This document shows positions 8,752 to 16,779 of a DNA stretch of 63,221 bases, one piece after another; within the stretch, counting starts at the first letter, position 1, and each line of letters begins with the position of its first letter. A program made the translations under genes and the position numbers. The notes under the pieces are model-generated. The model was not told the DNA's origin, did not search any database, and saw only the letters and a program-made list of their open reading frames with translations. The stretch is from Caballeronia sordidicola (GTDB lineage: Bacteria; Pseudomonadota; Gammaproteobacteria; Burkholderiales; Burkholderiaceae), in NCBI RefSeq assembly GCF_002220365.1, contig NZ_MTHB01000073.1, forward strand, positions 1 through 63,221, given 5' to 3'.

Positions 8752-9617
8752 CGCAGCGGCTCGACATCTATCAGTCGCTATGGGCAATGGAGCGCCGTCA
8801 TACCGACGGTAATGAGCGCTCGCTTGAAGACAACATAACGATGATCGCGCAAGCGGGTTTCAACGGCGTCAGCGCTGGCTATGCGTCGCGCGACGACGTG
8901 CGCCGGCTTAGCGGCTTGCTAAAACCGCTCGGCCTACAAGCAGAAGGACAATGTTTTCCGCGTACGGTAGATGACCTGCAACCGATCCTTGAAATAGCCA
9001 CCGAATTCGGCGTGCATCACATCGACTTGCAGCCGGACGTACGGCCGCGTCGCCTCGATGATGCACTCAAGTTGATCGATGGATGGACACGACTCGCCGA
9101 GCAGGTGGACTTTCCGGTGTATATCGAAACGCATCGGGACCGCATGACGACCGACCTGCATTTCACGCTCGATCTGCTTGATGCAAGACCGGACCTGAAA
9201 CTGCTTGGCGACATTTCACACTATCTGGTCGGACGTGAATTCGCGCTGCCCGTGTCCGATGAAAACCACGCTGCGATGCATCAGATCCTCGACCACTCGT
9301 GGGCGTTTCACGGCCGCGTCGCGAGCCGTGAACAGGTGCAGGTAGAGATCTCATTCGAGCCGCACCGGATCTGGGTGGACCTGTTTCTTGACTGGTGGCG
9401 TTATGGCTTTGCGTCGTGGCAACGGCGCGCCGATCCTGACGACACGCTGGTCTTCACTTGCGAGCTGGGACCCAAGCCTTACGCAATCATCGGCCGCGAT
9501 GGCAACGACACAACCGACCGCTGGGCGGAATCGCAGCTGATGCGCGACTGGATTCGCGAACTCTGGAACGGCCTGAGCCGCCAGGAAAAACCCGCGCCGT
9601 TAGCGCTTAGTCGCTGA
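8748..9617 (+). CDS. Sugar phosphate isomerase/epimerase-like TIM barrel, MocC-like
   Basis: A 289-residue protein of the xylose-isomerase-like TIM-barrel superfamily. Visible elements are ITMIAQAGFNGVSAGYA, the VYIETHRDRMTTD strand with candidate metal or catalytic E and H residues, and LKLLGDISHYLVG. Its position after oxygenase, ferredoxin and reductase genes matches the inositol/rhizopine theme, in which MocC belongs to this superfamily. It probably isomerises or dehydrates the inositol-like product. Its end overlaps the end of the convergent regulator gene by 11 bases. Confidence 0.75.
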   Translation: MTQRLDIYQSLWAMERRHTDGNERSLEDNITMIAQAGFNGVSAGYASRDDVRRLSGLLKPLGLQAEGQCFPRTVDDLQPILEIATEFGVHHIDLQPDVRPRRLDDALKLIDGWTRLAEQVDFPVYIETHRDRMTTDLHFTLDLLDARPDLKLLGDISHYLVGREFALPVSDENHAAMHQILDHSWAFHGRVASREQVQVEISFEPHRIWVDLFLDWWRYGFASWQRRADPDDTLVFTCELGPKPYAIIGRDGNDTTDRWAESQLMRDWIRELWNGLSRQEKPAPLALSR

Positions 9618-10647
9618 GCGGAAGGTTTTCGCGCAACAACACCGTGACCGGAATCTGCTGCGGCAACGCCACGCCGGGATCGCGATGATAGTGCCGCAAG
9701 ATGATTTCGATGGAACGCATGGCTTCGGCGGCCGGGTTCTGGTCGAGTACGGCGTCGAGCGTTCCTTCAATAAGCAAGCGTCGCGAAATGTCGTTGAGTT
9801 CGTGGCCGACGAACACCGTCGAACGAACGCGGTCGAGCGCTTGGAGTGCCGCGCCGACACCTTCGTCACCGACGGAAATGTTGTAGATCCCGCGCAGGTC
9901 GGGATAACGCCGGAAGGCGTCGCGAGTGAGGCTTTCGGTGACCGCCGATTGCTCGCGGCTCTCGACGGTCTCCACGATGTCGCAGTTAGGGAAACGCCGC
10001 CGCAACACTGAGCGGAAACCGCTTTCGCGTTCTTCATGGCCGAGGAAATCATGCATGCCCGTCATCACGAGCACCTTGCCTCCCGCATCGCCGAGAAAGC
10101 GGCCCATCAGCTCGCCCGCGACCCGTCCTGCCCCGCGATTATCAATACCCACGTAAGCCAGGCGTCCCGTTCCCGGCAGGTCGCTGGCAAGCGTGACGAC
10201 CGGCATCGCGCGGCTGACCTGACGCAGCGCCGCCGTGATGTCGGGATGCTCGTACGCGACGATGATCAGCGCGTCGGCCTTCTGCGTCGCGCGGCTGATG
10301 GTCTCGACCACGCGCGCCGGTTCGAGGTTGTCGAAGTAGGTCACCGCGCAGATCACGCGCTGCGCTTCGAAGGCCTTCTGAGCGATTTCGAAACCCTGCT
10401 TGAGATAGACGTAGTAAGGCGCTACGGGTTGCTGCAACAGGATCGCGATGCGCAACCAGCGCACGGACACCGCGTCGAGCGCCCGATCGATCTTGAGCTT
10501 GCGCGCCCATTCGAGCACGCGCCGCTCCTTCTCGCGCGAGACGCCGCCGCGGCCGTTGAGCACGCGATCGACGGTTGCTTCGCTGACGTCGGCGGCCTTG
10601 GCGATATCGGCCATGCTCGTTTTACGGCGGTTGGTCAGGTCGGGCAT
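9607..10647 (-). CDS. LacI-family transcriptional regulator of the moc-like cluster
   Basis: A 346-residue repressor-type regulator. The N-terminal helix-turn-helix is MADIAKAADVSEATVDRV followed by the hinge-like LNGRGGVS, and a periplasmic-binding-protein-like sensor domain makes up the rest (PYYVYLKQGFEIAQKAF, GIYNISVGDEGVG). The N-terminus is uncertain: ATG at 10647 is used here, and a GTG at 10677 is also in frame. It is divergent from the ribose-type ABC importer and convergent with the catabolic genes, so it probably senses the imported compound or a product of it. Confidence 0.85.
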   Translation of the reverse strand: MPDLTNRRKTSMADIAKAADVSEATVDRVLNGRGGVSREKERRVLEWARKLKIDRALDAVSVRWLRIAILLQQPVAPYYVYLKQGFEIAQKAFEAQRVICAVTYFDNLEPARVVETISRATQKADALIIVAYEHPDITAALRQVSRAMPVVTLASDLPGTGRLAYVGIDNRGAGRVAGELMGRFLGDAGGKVLVMTGMHDFLGHEERESGFRSVLRRRFPNCDIVETVESREQSAVTESLTRDAFRRYPDLRGIYNISVGDEGVGAALQALDRVRSTVFVGHELNDISRRLLIEGTLDAVLDQNPAAEAMRSIEIILRHYHRDPGVALPQQIPVTVLLRENLPLSD

Positions 10648-10687
10648 GAGCCTTACACGTTTTAGGGAATGGACCACGGGACTGGCC

Positions 10688-10701
10688 TGATGATCGCATC
10701 A
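10688..10701. promoter_or_regulatory. Possible operator half-sites TGATG-N4-CATCA
   Basis: A five-base dyad in the region between the LacI-family gene and the importer genes. It shares half-sites with the stronger palindrome at 5899-5914, but the spacing differs by two bases. This is a weak candidate only. Confidence 0.25.
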
Positions 10702-10856
10702 ACTCATCGGCCCATCAAGCCGGCCTATCAAGCAAGTGCATGGAGTGAAGCCCTAATAAGTCACCGGCCACGAACGGCGACAGCAATACCCCGCACGCCG
10801 GCCTGACATTCGCACCGCGAATGCAGCCGCGCACGGGACATAACAGGAGACAGGAG

Positions 10857-11867
10857 ATGGCCCGGAGATTCAGTACATTTCAAACGCGTTCTAAGTTCGC
10901 GATAGCGGCATGCATCACATCCACGCTTTTCGCGGCAAGCGTTGCTCGCAGCGCGGAGCCGCTGAACATTGTCATGCTGACACACGGCGCGGCGACGAAC
11001 GCGTTCTGGCAGGCCGTGAAGAAAGGTTTCGACGATGCCTGCACGCGCGTTCAGGCGCATTGCCAGATGGTCTTTACTCAAACCGATGGCTCGATTGAAC
11101 AGCAGAGCGCGAACTTCCAGGCCGCCGAGGCGCGCAAGCCCGACGCAATCCTGACGACCATCGTGGACGACAACGCGCTTACGCCCATGATCAACGACGC
11201 CCGCGCCAAGCACATCATCGTGATCGCTTATAACGTCGATCAAAGCGGCGGCGCGGCGGGTGCGGCGAAACGGCAGGCGTTTATCGGCCAGAACTTTGTC
11301 CCGGCAGGGCGCAGTCTCGCCCATCAACTCACCAGCCAGTTTCCAAAAGACGGACCGGTCCGCGTGCTGATTGGTGTCAGCGCGCCGGGGCAGAACTGGG
11401 CCGAACAACGGGCGAAAGGCGTGATGGAAGGTCTCGATGAATGGAAGCGCGCCAATCCGACTCGCACGGTCGTGATCGACCGGATCGACTCGGGCACGGA
11501 TCTCTCGGTAACGGGCGAACGCGTCGGCGCGTATCTCACCGCCCACCCCGACACAACGGCTTACTTCGACATGGGTTTCTTCCATGCAGCAGTAGCGCGC
11601 ACATTGAAGGATCGCAATGTGCCGCCAGGCAAGGTACTGCTTGCAGGCTTCGATATCGTGCCGCAAGTCCTGCAGATGATGAAGGCAGGCTACATCCAGG
11701 CCGAAGTCGATCAGCAACCGTATGCGCAGGGGTTCATGCCCGTGATGCAGGTGTATCTCGCGAAGTCCTTCGGCCTTGCACCCACCGATATCAACACCGG
11801 CAATTCGCTCGTCATGCCCGCCCAGGCGGACTCAGTCATCGCGCTCTCGCAACAAGGCTTGCGCTAG
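10857..11867 (+). CDS. Ribose-type ABC transporter substrate-binding protein, MocB-like
   Basis: A 336-residue periplasmic sugar-binding protein (type I fold). Residues 1-35 form a signal peptide ending SVARSAEP. The mature domain starts PLNIVMLTHGAATNAFWQAVKKG, contains the hinge-side ARKPDAILTTIVD and DNNALT-like region, and ends with LAGFDIVPQVLQMM, as in RbsB/MocB relatives. ATG at 10857 has AGGAG elements just upstream; an upstream ATG at 10821 would add a non-signal leader. It should recruit a sugar or inositol derivative to the permease encoded next. Confidence 0.87.
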   Translation: MARRFSTFQTRSKFAIAACITSTLFAASVARSAEPLNIVMLTHGAATNAFWQAVKKGFDDACTRVQAHCQMVFTQTDGSIEQQSANFQAAEARKPDAILTTIVDDNALTPMINDARAKHIIVIAYNVDQSGGAAGAAKRQAFIGQNFVPAGRSLAHQLTSQFPKDGPVRVLIGVSAPGQNWAEQRAKGVMEGLDEWKRANPTRTVVIDRIDSGTDLSVTGERVGAYLTAHPDTTAYFDMGFFHAAVARTLKDRNVPPGKVLLAGFDIVPQVLQMMKAGYIQAEVDQQPYAQGFMPVMQVYLAKSFGLAPTDINTGNSLVMPAQADSVIALSQQGLR

Positions 11868-11876
11868 GAGATTCGC

Positions 11877-12857
11877 ATGAAAAAGCTGCTCAAGATCTAC
11901 CTGCAGAAGCCGGAGTTGGCGGGCATCGTATTGCTCGCCGTGTTGATCGGCTTGTTCCAGGTGCGCTCGCAAATGATATTTCTCAGCGCGGAAAATATCC
12001 GTGGCGTGCTCGGCGTGTTGCCTGAAGTGGGACTGGTGGCTATCGGCGTGACGCTACTGATGATCTGCGGTGAGTTCGATTTATCCGTAGGGTCGGTGTT
12101 TGCACTCACGCCCATGTCGATCACGCTGCTGATGAATGCGGGCGTACCGTTCTGGCTGGCATTTTTTATCGGGCTGGTGGTAGCCGCGTGTGTGGGCCTC
12201 GCTAACGGATTGATCACGCTGGTCTTCAACATACCGAGTTTCATCACCACGCTTGGCATGTTGTTCATTGTGCGATCACTGACCGTCGTTCTGTCCGGTG
12301 GTTTCCCGCCGAACCTGCCTATCGAACGGATGCCAGCACAACTGTTCGTAAGTTTCATAGGACCGGAGGGGTTGTTTCGCGCGTCGTTTCTTTGGTTCAT
12401 CGCCATCGGGGCGGCTGCGGCATTCTTGCTGTCCGCGACCAATCTCGGCAACTGGATGAAAGCGACCGGCGGCTTTCTTGAAGCGTCCATATCGAGCGGT
12501 GTACCGGCTCGACGCGTGAAGCTGTTCTCCTTCGTGCTGTGCTCGGTGCTCGCGGGTTTCGCCGGCATGATACAGGTGCTGCGGCTTGGCGCGGCGCTTC
12601 CATCAATTGGCGATGGTCTCGAACTACAGGCGGTGGCCGCGGCCGTGATCGGCGGGACCGCGTTGTCTGGCGGGATCGGTAATGTGCTCGGTGCAGTGGT
12701 GGGCGCCCTGCTGATTCGCGTGATCGATAACGGCCTGGTGCTGACGCAAGTCGATGCCAACTGGTTCAAGTTCGCGGTCGGCAGCCTGACCATTTTCGCA
12801 GTGGTCGCCAACGCATGGATGCGCCGCACGGCGCGACATCTGAAGGTGCAACTATGA
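11877..12857 (+). CDS. Ribose-type ABC transporter permease (RbsC family)
   Basis: A 326-residue multi-pass membrane protein with eight to ten hydrophobic spans. It contains the conserved GEFDLSVGSVFAL motif and ALANGLI-like stretch (GLANGLITL), plus AVAAAVIGGTALSGGIGNVLG, all hallmarks of RbsC/XylH permeases. GGAG lies five bases before the ATG. It is nine bases downstream of the binding-protein gene and overlaps the ATPase start by four bases. Confidence 0.9.
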   Translation: MKKLLKIYLQKPELAGIVLLAVLIGLFQVRSQMIFLSAENIRGVLGVLPEVGLVAIGVTLLMICGEFDLSVGSVFALTPMSITLLMNAGVPFWLAFFIGLVVAACVGLANGLITLVFNIPSFITTLGMLFIVRSLTVVLSGGFPPNLPIERMPAQLFVSFIGPEGLFRASFLWFIAIGAAAAFLLSATNLGNWMKATGGFLEASISSGVPARRVKLFSFVLCSVLAGFAGMIQVLRLGAALPSIGDGLELQAVAAAVIGGTALSGGIGNVLGAVVGALLIRVIDNGLVLTQVDANWFKFAVGSLTIFAVVANAWMRRTARHLKVQL

Positions 12858-13669
12858 ACACACTCTCCTCCCCGGCTCACGATACCGCCCTGCATTCGTA
12901 TCAGGGTAACGACGGCGCCACCTCCGACGCGCTGAGCACATCGACCTCGCTGATGGCCGTGCGCAACTTGCACAAGTGGTACTCCGGCGTGCATGCGCTC
13001 AAAGGCGTGAGCCTGGACTTCAAACGCGGCGAAGTCGTGGGCCTGCTCGGCGACAACGGCGCGGGCAAGTCGACTCTCATCAAGATTCTCTCGGGCGTGC
13101 ATCGGCCGGATGAAGGCGAGATCCTGTTCCAGGGCCGCCCTGTGCGCATCCCCACGCCCAAGGCGGCGATGCAGTTGGGTATCGAAACGATCCATCAGAA
13201 CAACTCGCTCGTGCCCAATCTGTCGATCGCGCGCAATCTGTTTATCGGGCGCGAACCGTTGTTGTTTTCGCTGTTCGGCATTGGCCCCATGGACCATGCG
13301 CGCATGCGCACCGACGCCGTCAAGGCCATTGCCGATGTCGACCTGCATCTGCGTTCGGCGGAAGCGCTGCTGGGTGAACTGTCGGGTGGCCAACGCCAGG
13401 GCGTGGCGATTGCGCGCGCGATGCACTTCAAGTCGAAGCTGCTGATCCTCGATGAACCGACGAATCATTTATCGGTGAAGGAGACGGACAAGGTGATCGG
13501 GTTTGTGCGGGGCTTGTCGGCGCAGGGCATTACCGGCGTGTTCATCAGCCACAACCTGCAGCACGTGTTTCACTCGTGCGACCGGATTGTCGCAATGGCG
13601 CGTGGCGAAGTCGTGCTCGACCGGCCGGTGGCGCAGACGTCTATTGAAGAAGTGACGGAGATGCTTTGA
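12854..13669 (+). CDS. Ribose-type ABC transporter ATP-binding protein (single nucleotide domain)
   Basis: A 271-residue ATPase with Walker A GDNGAGKST, signature LSGGQRQGVAIARA and Walker B LLILDEPTNHLS. Unlike RbsA or MglA it has only one nucleotide-binding domain, as in the FrcA type, and would work as a dimer. About 35 polar residues precede the first strand, which is longer than usual. The ATG at 12854 overlaps the permease stop (ATGA); an upstream ATG at 12815 lies inside the permease gene. Confidence 0.9.
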   Translation: MNTLSSPAHDTALHSYQGNDGATSDALSTSTSLMAVRNLHKWYSGVHALKGVSLDFKRGEVVGLLGDNGAGKSTLIKILSGVHRPDEGEILFQGRPVRIPTPKAAMQLGIETIHQNNSLVPNLSIARNLFIGREPLLFSLFGIGPMDHARMRTDAVKAIADVDLHLRSAEALLGELSGGQRQGVAIARAMHFKSKLLILDEPTNHLSVKETDKVIGFVRGLSAQGITGVFISHNLQHVFHSCDRIVAMARGEVVLDRPVAQTSIEEVTEML

Positions 13670-13696
13670 TCGACTACAGGGTGGAGAGATAAATCG

Positions 13697-14506
13697 ATGG
13701 GACAGTTCGACGGCAAGGTGGCTGTGGTCACCGGTGGTACACAGGGGCTTGGAGCGGCGATCGCGGCGCTGCTCGTTGAGCGCGGGGCGAGGGGCGTCGT
13801 TATTTGCGGACGTTCGCGCGAAAAAGGCGAAGCGAAGGCGCGTGAGTTGAGCGAGACGAGCGGCGCAGACGTTCGTTACGTGCAGGCAGATCTCTCGCAG
13901 GTCGACGATTGCCGGTCGGTGATCGCGGCGGCAGACGCGCGGTTCGGGCGCATCGATGTGCTGGTCAATGCAGCAGCCATGACCGATCGCGGCACGATCC
14001 TCGATACGGACCCCACGCTCTTCGATCGCATGTTCGCGACGAACGTGCGCGCTCCGTTCTTCCTGATGCAGGAGACCATTCGTGTCATGCGGCGCGAGCG
14101 CATTGAAGGTTCGATCGTCAACATCTGCTCGATGTCTGCAATGGCGGGGCAACCGTTCATCGCGGCGTATTGTGCGTCGAAGGGAGCGCTGGCCACGTTG
14201 ACGCAAAATACGGCTTACGCGCTTTTGCGTAACCGGATTCGGGTGAATGGCTTGAATCTCGGCTGGATGGCGTCCGATGGCGAGGACCGGATACAGCGGG
14301 AACATCACGGCGCGGCTGACGACTGGCTGACGCAGGCGAGTGCTGCGCAGCCATTTGGGCGATTGATCGACCCGGAGGAAGCGGCCCGCGCGGTGGCGTT
14401 TCTGGCGAGCGGAGAGTCGGGTCTGATGACGGGGTCGATGGTGAACTACGATCAATCGGTGTGGGGTGCGTTCGACGACGCGCCGCATCCAGGGGCTGCA
14501 CTTTAG
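13697..14506 (+). CDS. Short-chain dehydrogenase/reductase
   Basis: A 269-residue classical SDR. The nucleotide site is VTGGTQGLGAAI (residues 11-22), and the catalytic set is a serine in ICSMSAMAG plus Y158 and K162 (YCASK). It is the last gene of the importer operon, 27 bases after the ATPase gene, preceded by GGAGAGATAAATC. In a moc-type pathway it could oxidise an inositol hydroxyl, a job done by a Gfo/Idh/MocA protein in rhizobia; no such gene is seen here. Confidence 0.87.
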   Translation: MGQFDGKVAVVTGGTQGLGAAIAALLVERGARGVVICGRSREKGEAKARELSETSGADVRYVQADLSQVDDCRSVIAAADARFGRIDVLVNAAAMTDRGTILDTDPTLFDRMFATNVRAPFFLMQETIRVMRRERIEGSIVNICSMSAMAGQPFIAAYCASKGALATLTQNTAYALLRNRIRVNGLNLGWMASDGEDRIQREHHGAADDWLTQASAAQPFGRLIDPEEAARAVAFLASGESGLMTGSMVNYDQSVWGAFDDAPHPGAAL

Positions 14507-14807
14507 AGCGCCGGTCAAACCCGTGGACCATCTTGTGCGGGTCCACGGGCTTACGCGCACCCATCACCGGCACAGCAAGCCTTAGAGAGTCCTTCGGACT
14601 TCACCCCGCGCTGATATCCGACTTGACCCGTTTAACGCTGCACAAGCCGCCACATGATCGCCTCACCTGCCTCGAAGGTCATGGCACAAAGCCTCGTTGT
14701 GTTGGACGTGCCGTCATGAAACTTTCCCCCGTGTTAGCACAATGCTGGAATCCTGCGGGGAAAGTGCCGATCGTCGCAACCAAACTCGCTTTTCGCCAGT
14801 CCCCGGA
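14507..14807. other. Intergenic region between convergent SDR and phosphatase genes
   Basis: 301 bases with no convincing gene. It contains a strong inverted repeat (14520-14549) directly after the SDR gene; nothing else recognisable was seen. Confidence 0.6.
14520..14549 (+). terminator. Stem-loop after the SDR gene
   Basis: Perfect 10-base arms (14520-14529 and 14540-14549) with a 10-base loop, 14 bases after the stop of the last importer-operon gene. There is no T-run, so it may be a Rho-dependent or processing stem rather than a classical terminator. Confidence 0.6.
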
Positions 14808-16493
14808 TCAACTCCGACGCGTCTTCGAAAACGTGATGGTCTCAAACAGTTCGTAAGTCGCGCTCGGCGTCTGGTCGGCGCCGGGCGCGTGGTAGTAGTT
14901 CATCGTAATGGTGGTCTTGCCACCCGGCTTCCCCGGATCATGATCGAACACGGCAATGCCATAACCGGTACCGGTATCGCGCTGCGCGGACCAGATGGCA
15001 TCCTCCAGCGCATCGGCGGGCTGGCGCACGAACGTGTTCGCCGCGGTCCCGGGTACCGGCCGGTTGGGCTTGGTGAACACCTTTGCCTGCACATTGCCGG
15101 TCCCGGCGTCCAGCCCGTAGACATCCAACGGCGCACTCGTGCCGCCACCACCCAGGATCAGGTGGATCGTGCCCTGGCTGGTATCGAAGGCACCGTCGGC
15201 GGGGTTTGTCGTAATGACCGGTCGAGGCTGAAGCGTATCCACTGGTTCGCCCGTCACGGCATCCATGCCCGCATGGTGATTGCAGCCGCGTACGGGGAAG
15301 CTGCGCTCGTAATCATGGTCATGGCCGCACAGCACGAGATCGACGCCATAGCGGTCGAACAAGGGCAACCATGCCTCCCGGATACCCTTGTCGGAGCCGT
15401 TGCCAGTCTTCGAGGAAGTCAGTGCGTCCTGGTGCATCTGGACGACGATCCAGTCGATGCCCTTGTCCTCGGACGCTTTACGCAACGTCTCCCCTAGCCA
15501 GCGAGTCTGCTCGCCACCGCTATAGCCGCGAACGTAGAGTGAGGTCCCCGGGGCGATCAGCGGATTGCCTGTGCTTGCGGCCGGCACCAGCGGGCCCGGA
15601 CCCGCGACGAAAGCAGCCGCGTCCTGATAGACCACGTCATCCGCATCGAGCGAGACGAACAGCACGGAACTCACACGAAAGCTATACCAGCGACCAGGAA
15701 AACGCGTGCCATTCTCCGGCAACGTATAGCGCGCCAGATACGAGTCAAGCCCCTGCTCGCCGTTGTTGAATTCCAGCTCATGATTACCCGGGCAAGGCAT
15801 CCAGGGGCGATTGGCCGCCGAGGTCTGCGCATTGTTGCCGAAGTCGCGCCATACCTCGGGCTGATGTGCCGGGTTCAGGTTGGCATAACAGAGATCGCCG
15901 TTGAGCAAGTGAAAGAGCGGCTGGAACCGCTCCACCGCCTGCACGGCGAATCGGCTCTGCAGCGACGAGAGCACCCAGCCGGTATTCGGCGTGGCGAGGT
16001 CGCCATAGCTGGTCCAGCGAAACGGGGCTCGGCCGTGCGGGGCAGTCTGGAAACTCGCCGTGAAGGGATGGGCCGCATTGCTGTCGTTGTCGGCGGTGAC
16101 TTCGTACTCGTAGTTGACCGCGGGTCGCAGTCCATGAAGCCGCGCGTGATACGTGCAGACAATCTCGCCGTTGAGTCCATCGGTATAAGTGCGCTGAACG
16201 CCGTGAACGGTCGTCTTCGTCTCGCCGGCACGGCCGAAGCGCACCCGCGGATTGAGCGCCGGGCTAAGCGAGGCCCACGAGATCACCACCTCGGCCCACG
16301 GCTCCTTGCCCCAGGTCAGGTGGATCTGCTCAGGCGTGCCGTCCGGGCCCGCCGCAGCGGCCCGGCTAGCTGAAGCCAGACCGCCTGCAGCCGTTGCCAG
16401 GCCGGAAGCACCGGCAAGCTTGAGAAAACCACGCCGCGAAACGGAAGCACCCTGCTCGACCGGCGCAAGATCGCCAATGTTCTTGTTCGACAT
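14808..16493 (-). CDS. Tat-exported purple acid phosphatase-like metallophosphoesterase
   Basis: A 561-residue exported phosphatase. The Tat signal is SRRGFLKLAG (R20, R21) followed by an alanine-rich hydrophobic core. A fibronectin-like N-terminal domain (IHLTWGKEP, YEYEVTADND) precedes the metallophosphoesterase domain. Metal ligand motifs are YGDLA (D165), NGDLCY (D200), PGNHE (237-239 region) and CGHDHDYER, in the order and form of purple acid phosphatases. It probably releases phosphate from organic esters in the periplasm. The ATG at 16493 puts the twin arginines at a normal distance; a longer in-frame start at 16577 would add a 28-residue leader. Confidence 0.85.
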   Translation of the reverse strand: MSNKNIGDLAPVEQGASVSRRGFLKLAGASGLATAAGGLASASRAAAAGPDGTPEQIHLTWGKEPWAEVVISWASLSPALNPRVRFGRAGETKTTVHGVQRTYTDGLNGEIVCTYHARLHGLRPAVNYEYEVTADNDSNAAHPFTASFQTAPHGRAPFRWTSYGDLATPNTGWVLSSLQSRFAVQAVERFQPLFHLLNGDLCYANLNPAHQPEVWRDFGNNAQTSAANRPWMPCPGNHELEFNNGEQGLDSYLARYTLPENGTRFPGRWYSFRVSSVLFVSLDADDVVYQDAAAFVAGPGPLVPAASTGNPLIAPGTSLYVRGYSGGEQTRWLGETLRKASEDKGIDWIVVQMHQDALTSSKTGNGSDKGIREAWLPLFDRYGVDLVLCGHDHDYERSFPVRGCNHHAGMDAVTGEPVDTLQPRPVITTNPADGAFDTSQGTIHLILGGGGTSAPLDVYGLDAGTGNVQAKVFTKPNRPVPGTAANTFVRQPADALEDAIWSAQRDTGTGYGIAVFDHDPGKPGGKTTITMNYYHAPGADQTPSATYELFETITFSKTRRS

Positions 16494-16690
16494 ATCTGGT
16501 GTTCCAGTCCTTGAAGGGATAAGCCAGCACAAGACGCCCACTGCAGCGCAGAGAGCAGACCAGCTCGAGCACTCCATTATTGCCAGACGTGTTTACCGGA
16601 CCATGACAGAGACAGAGTCGCGGTAATTCGTTTTCGGCGTGAAATCTGTATTATCCCGCCAGTGATTGGCGCGGCATTTCCGCCGGGTGC

Positions 16691-16709
16691 GCACCACCGA
16701 ACGTGGTGC
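16691..16709. promoter_or_regulatory. Inverted repeat in phosphatase/kinase divergent promoter region
   Basis: Seven-base arms GCACCAC and GTGGTGC with a five-base loop, between the divergent phosphatase and hybrid kinase genes. It could be an operator for either; no known consensus is recognised. Confidence 0.3.
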
Positions 16710-16779
16710 CAGGACATCCCGCTCACACTAATCATTCGCTCGAACCGCGCTTTTTGCGCATTAAATAACAGGGATAAAA

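Noticed and set aside
11897..13468. Long minus-strand open frame opposite the ABC permease and ATPase genes
   Set aside because: It is antisense to two well-supported ABC genes, shows no domain and has low-complexity composition expected of a shadow frame in GC-rich DNA.
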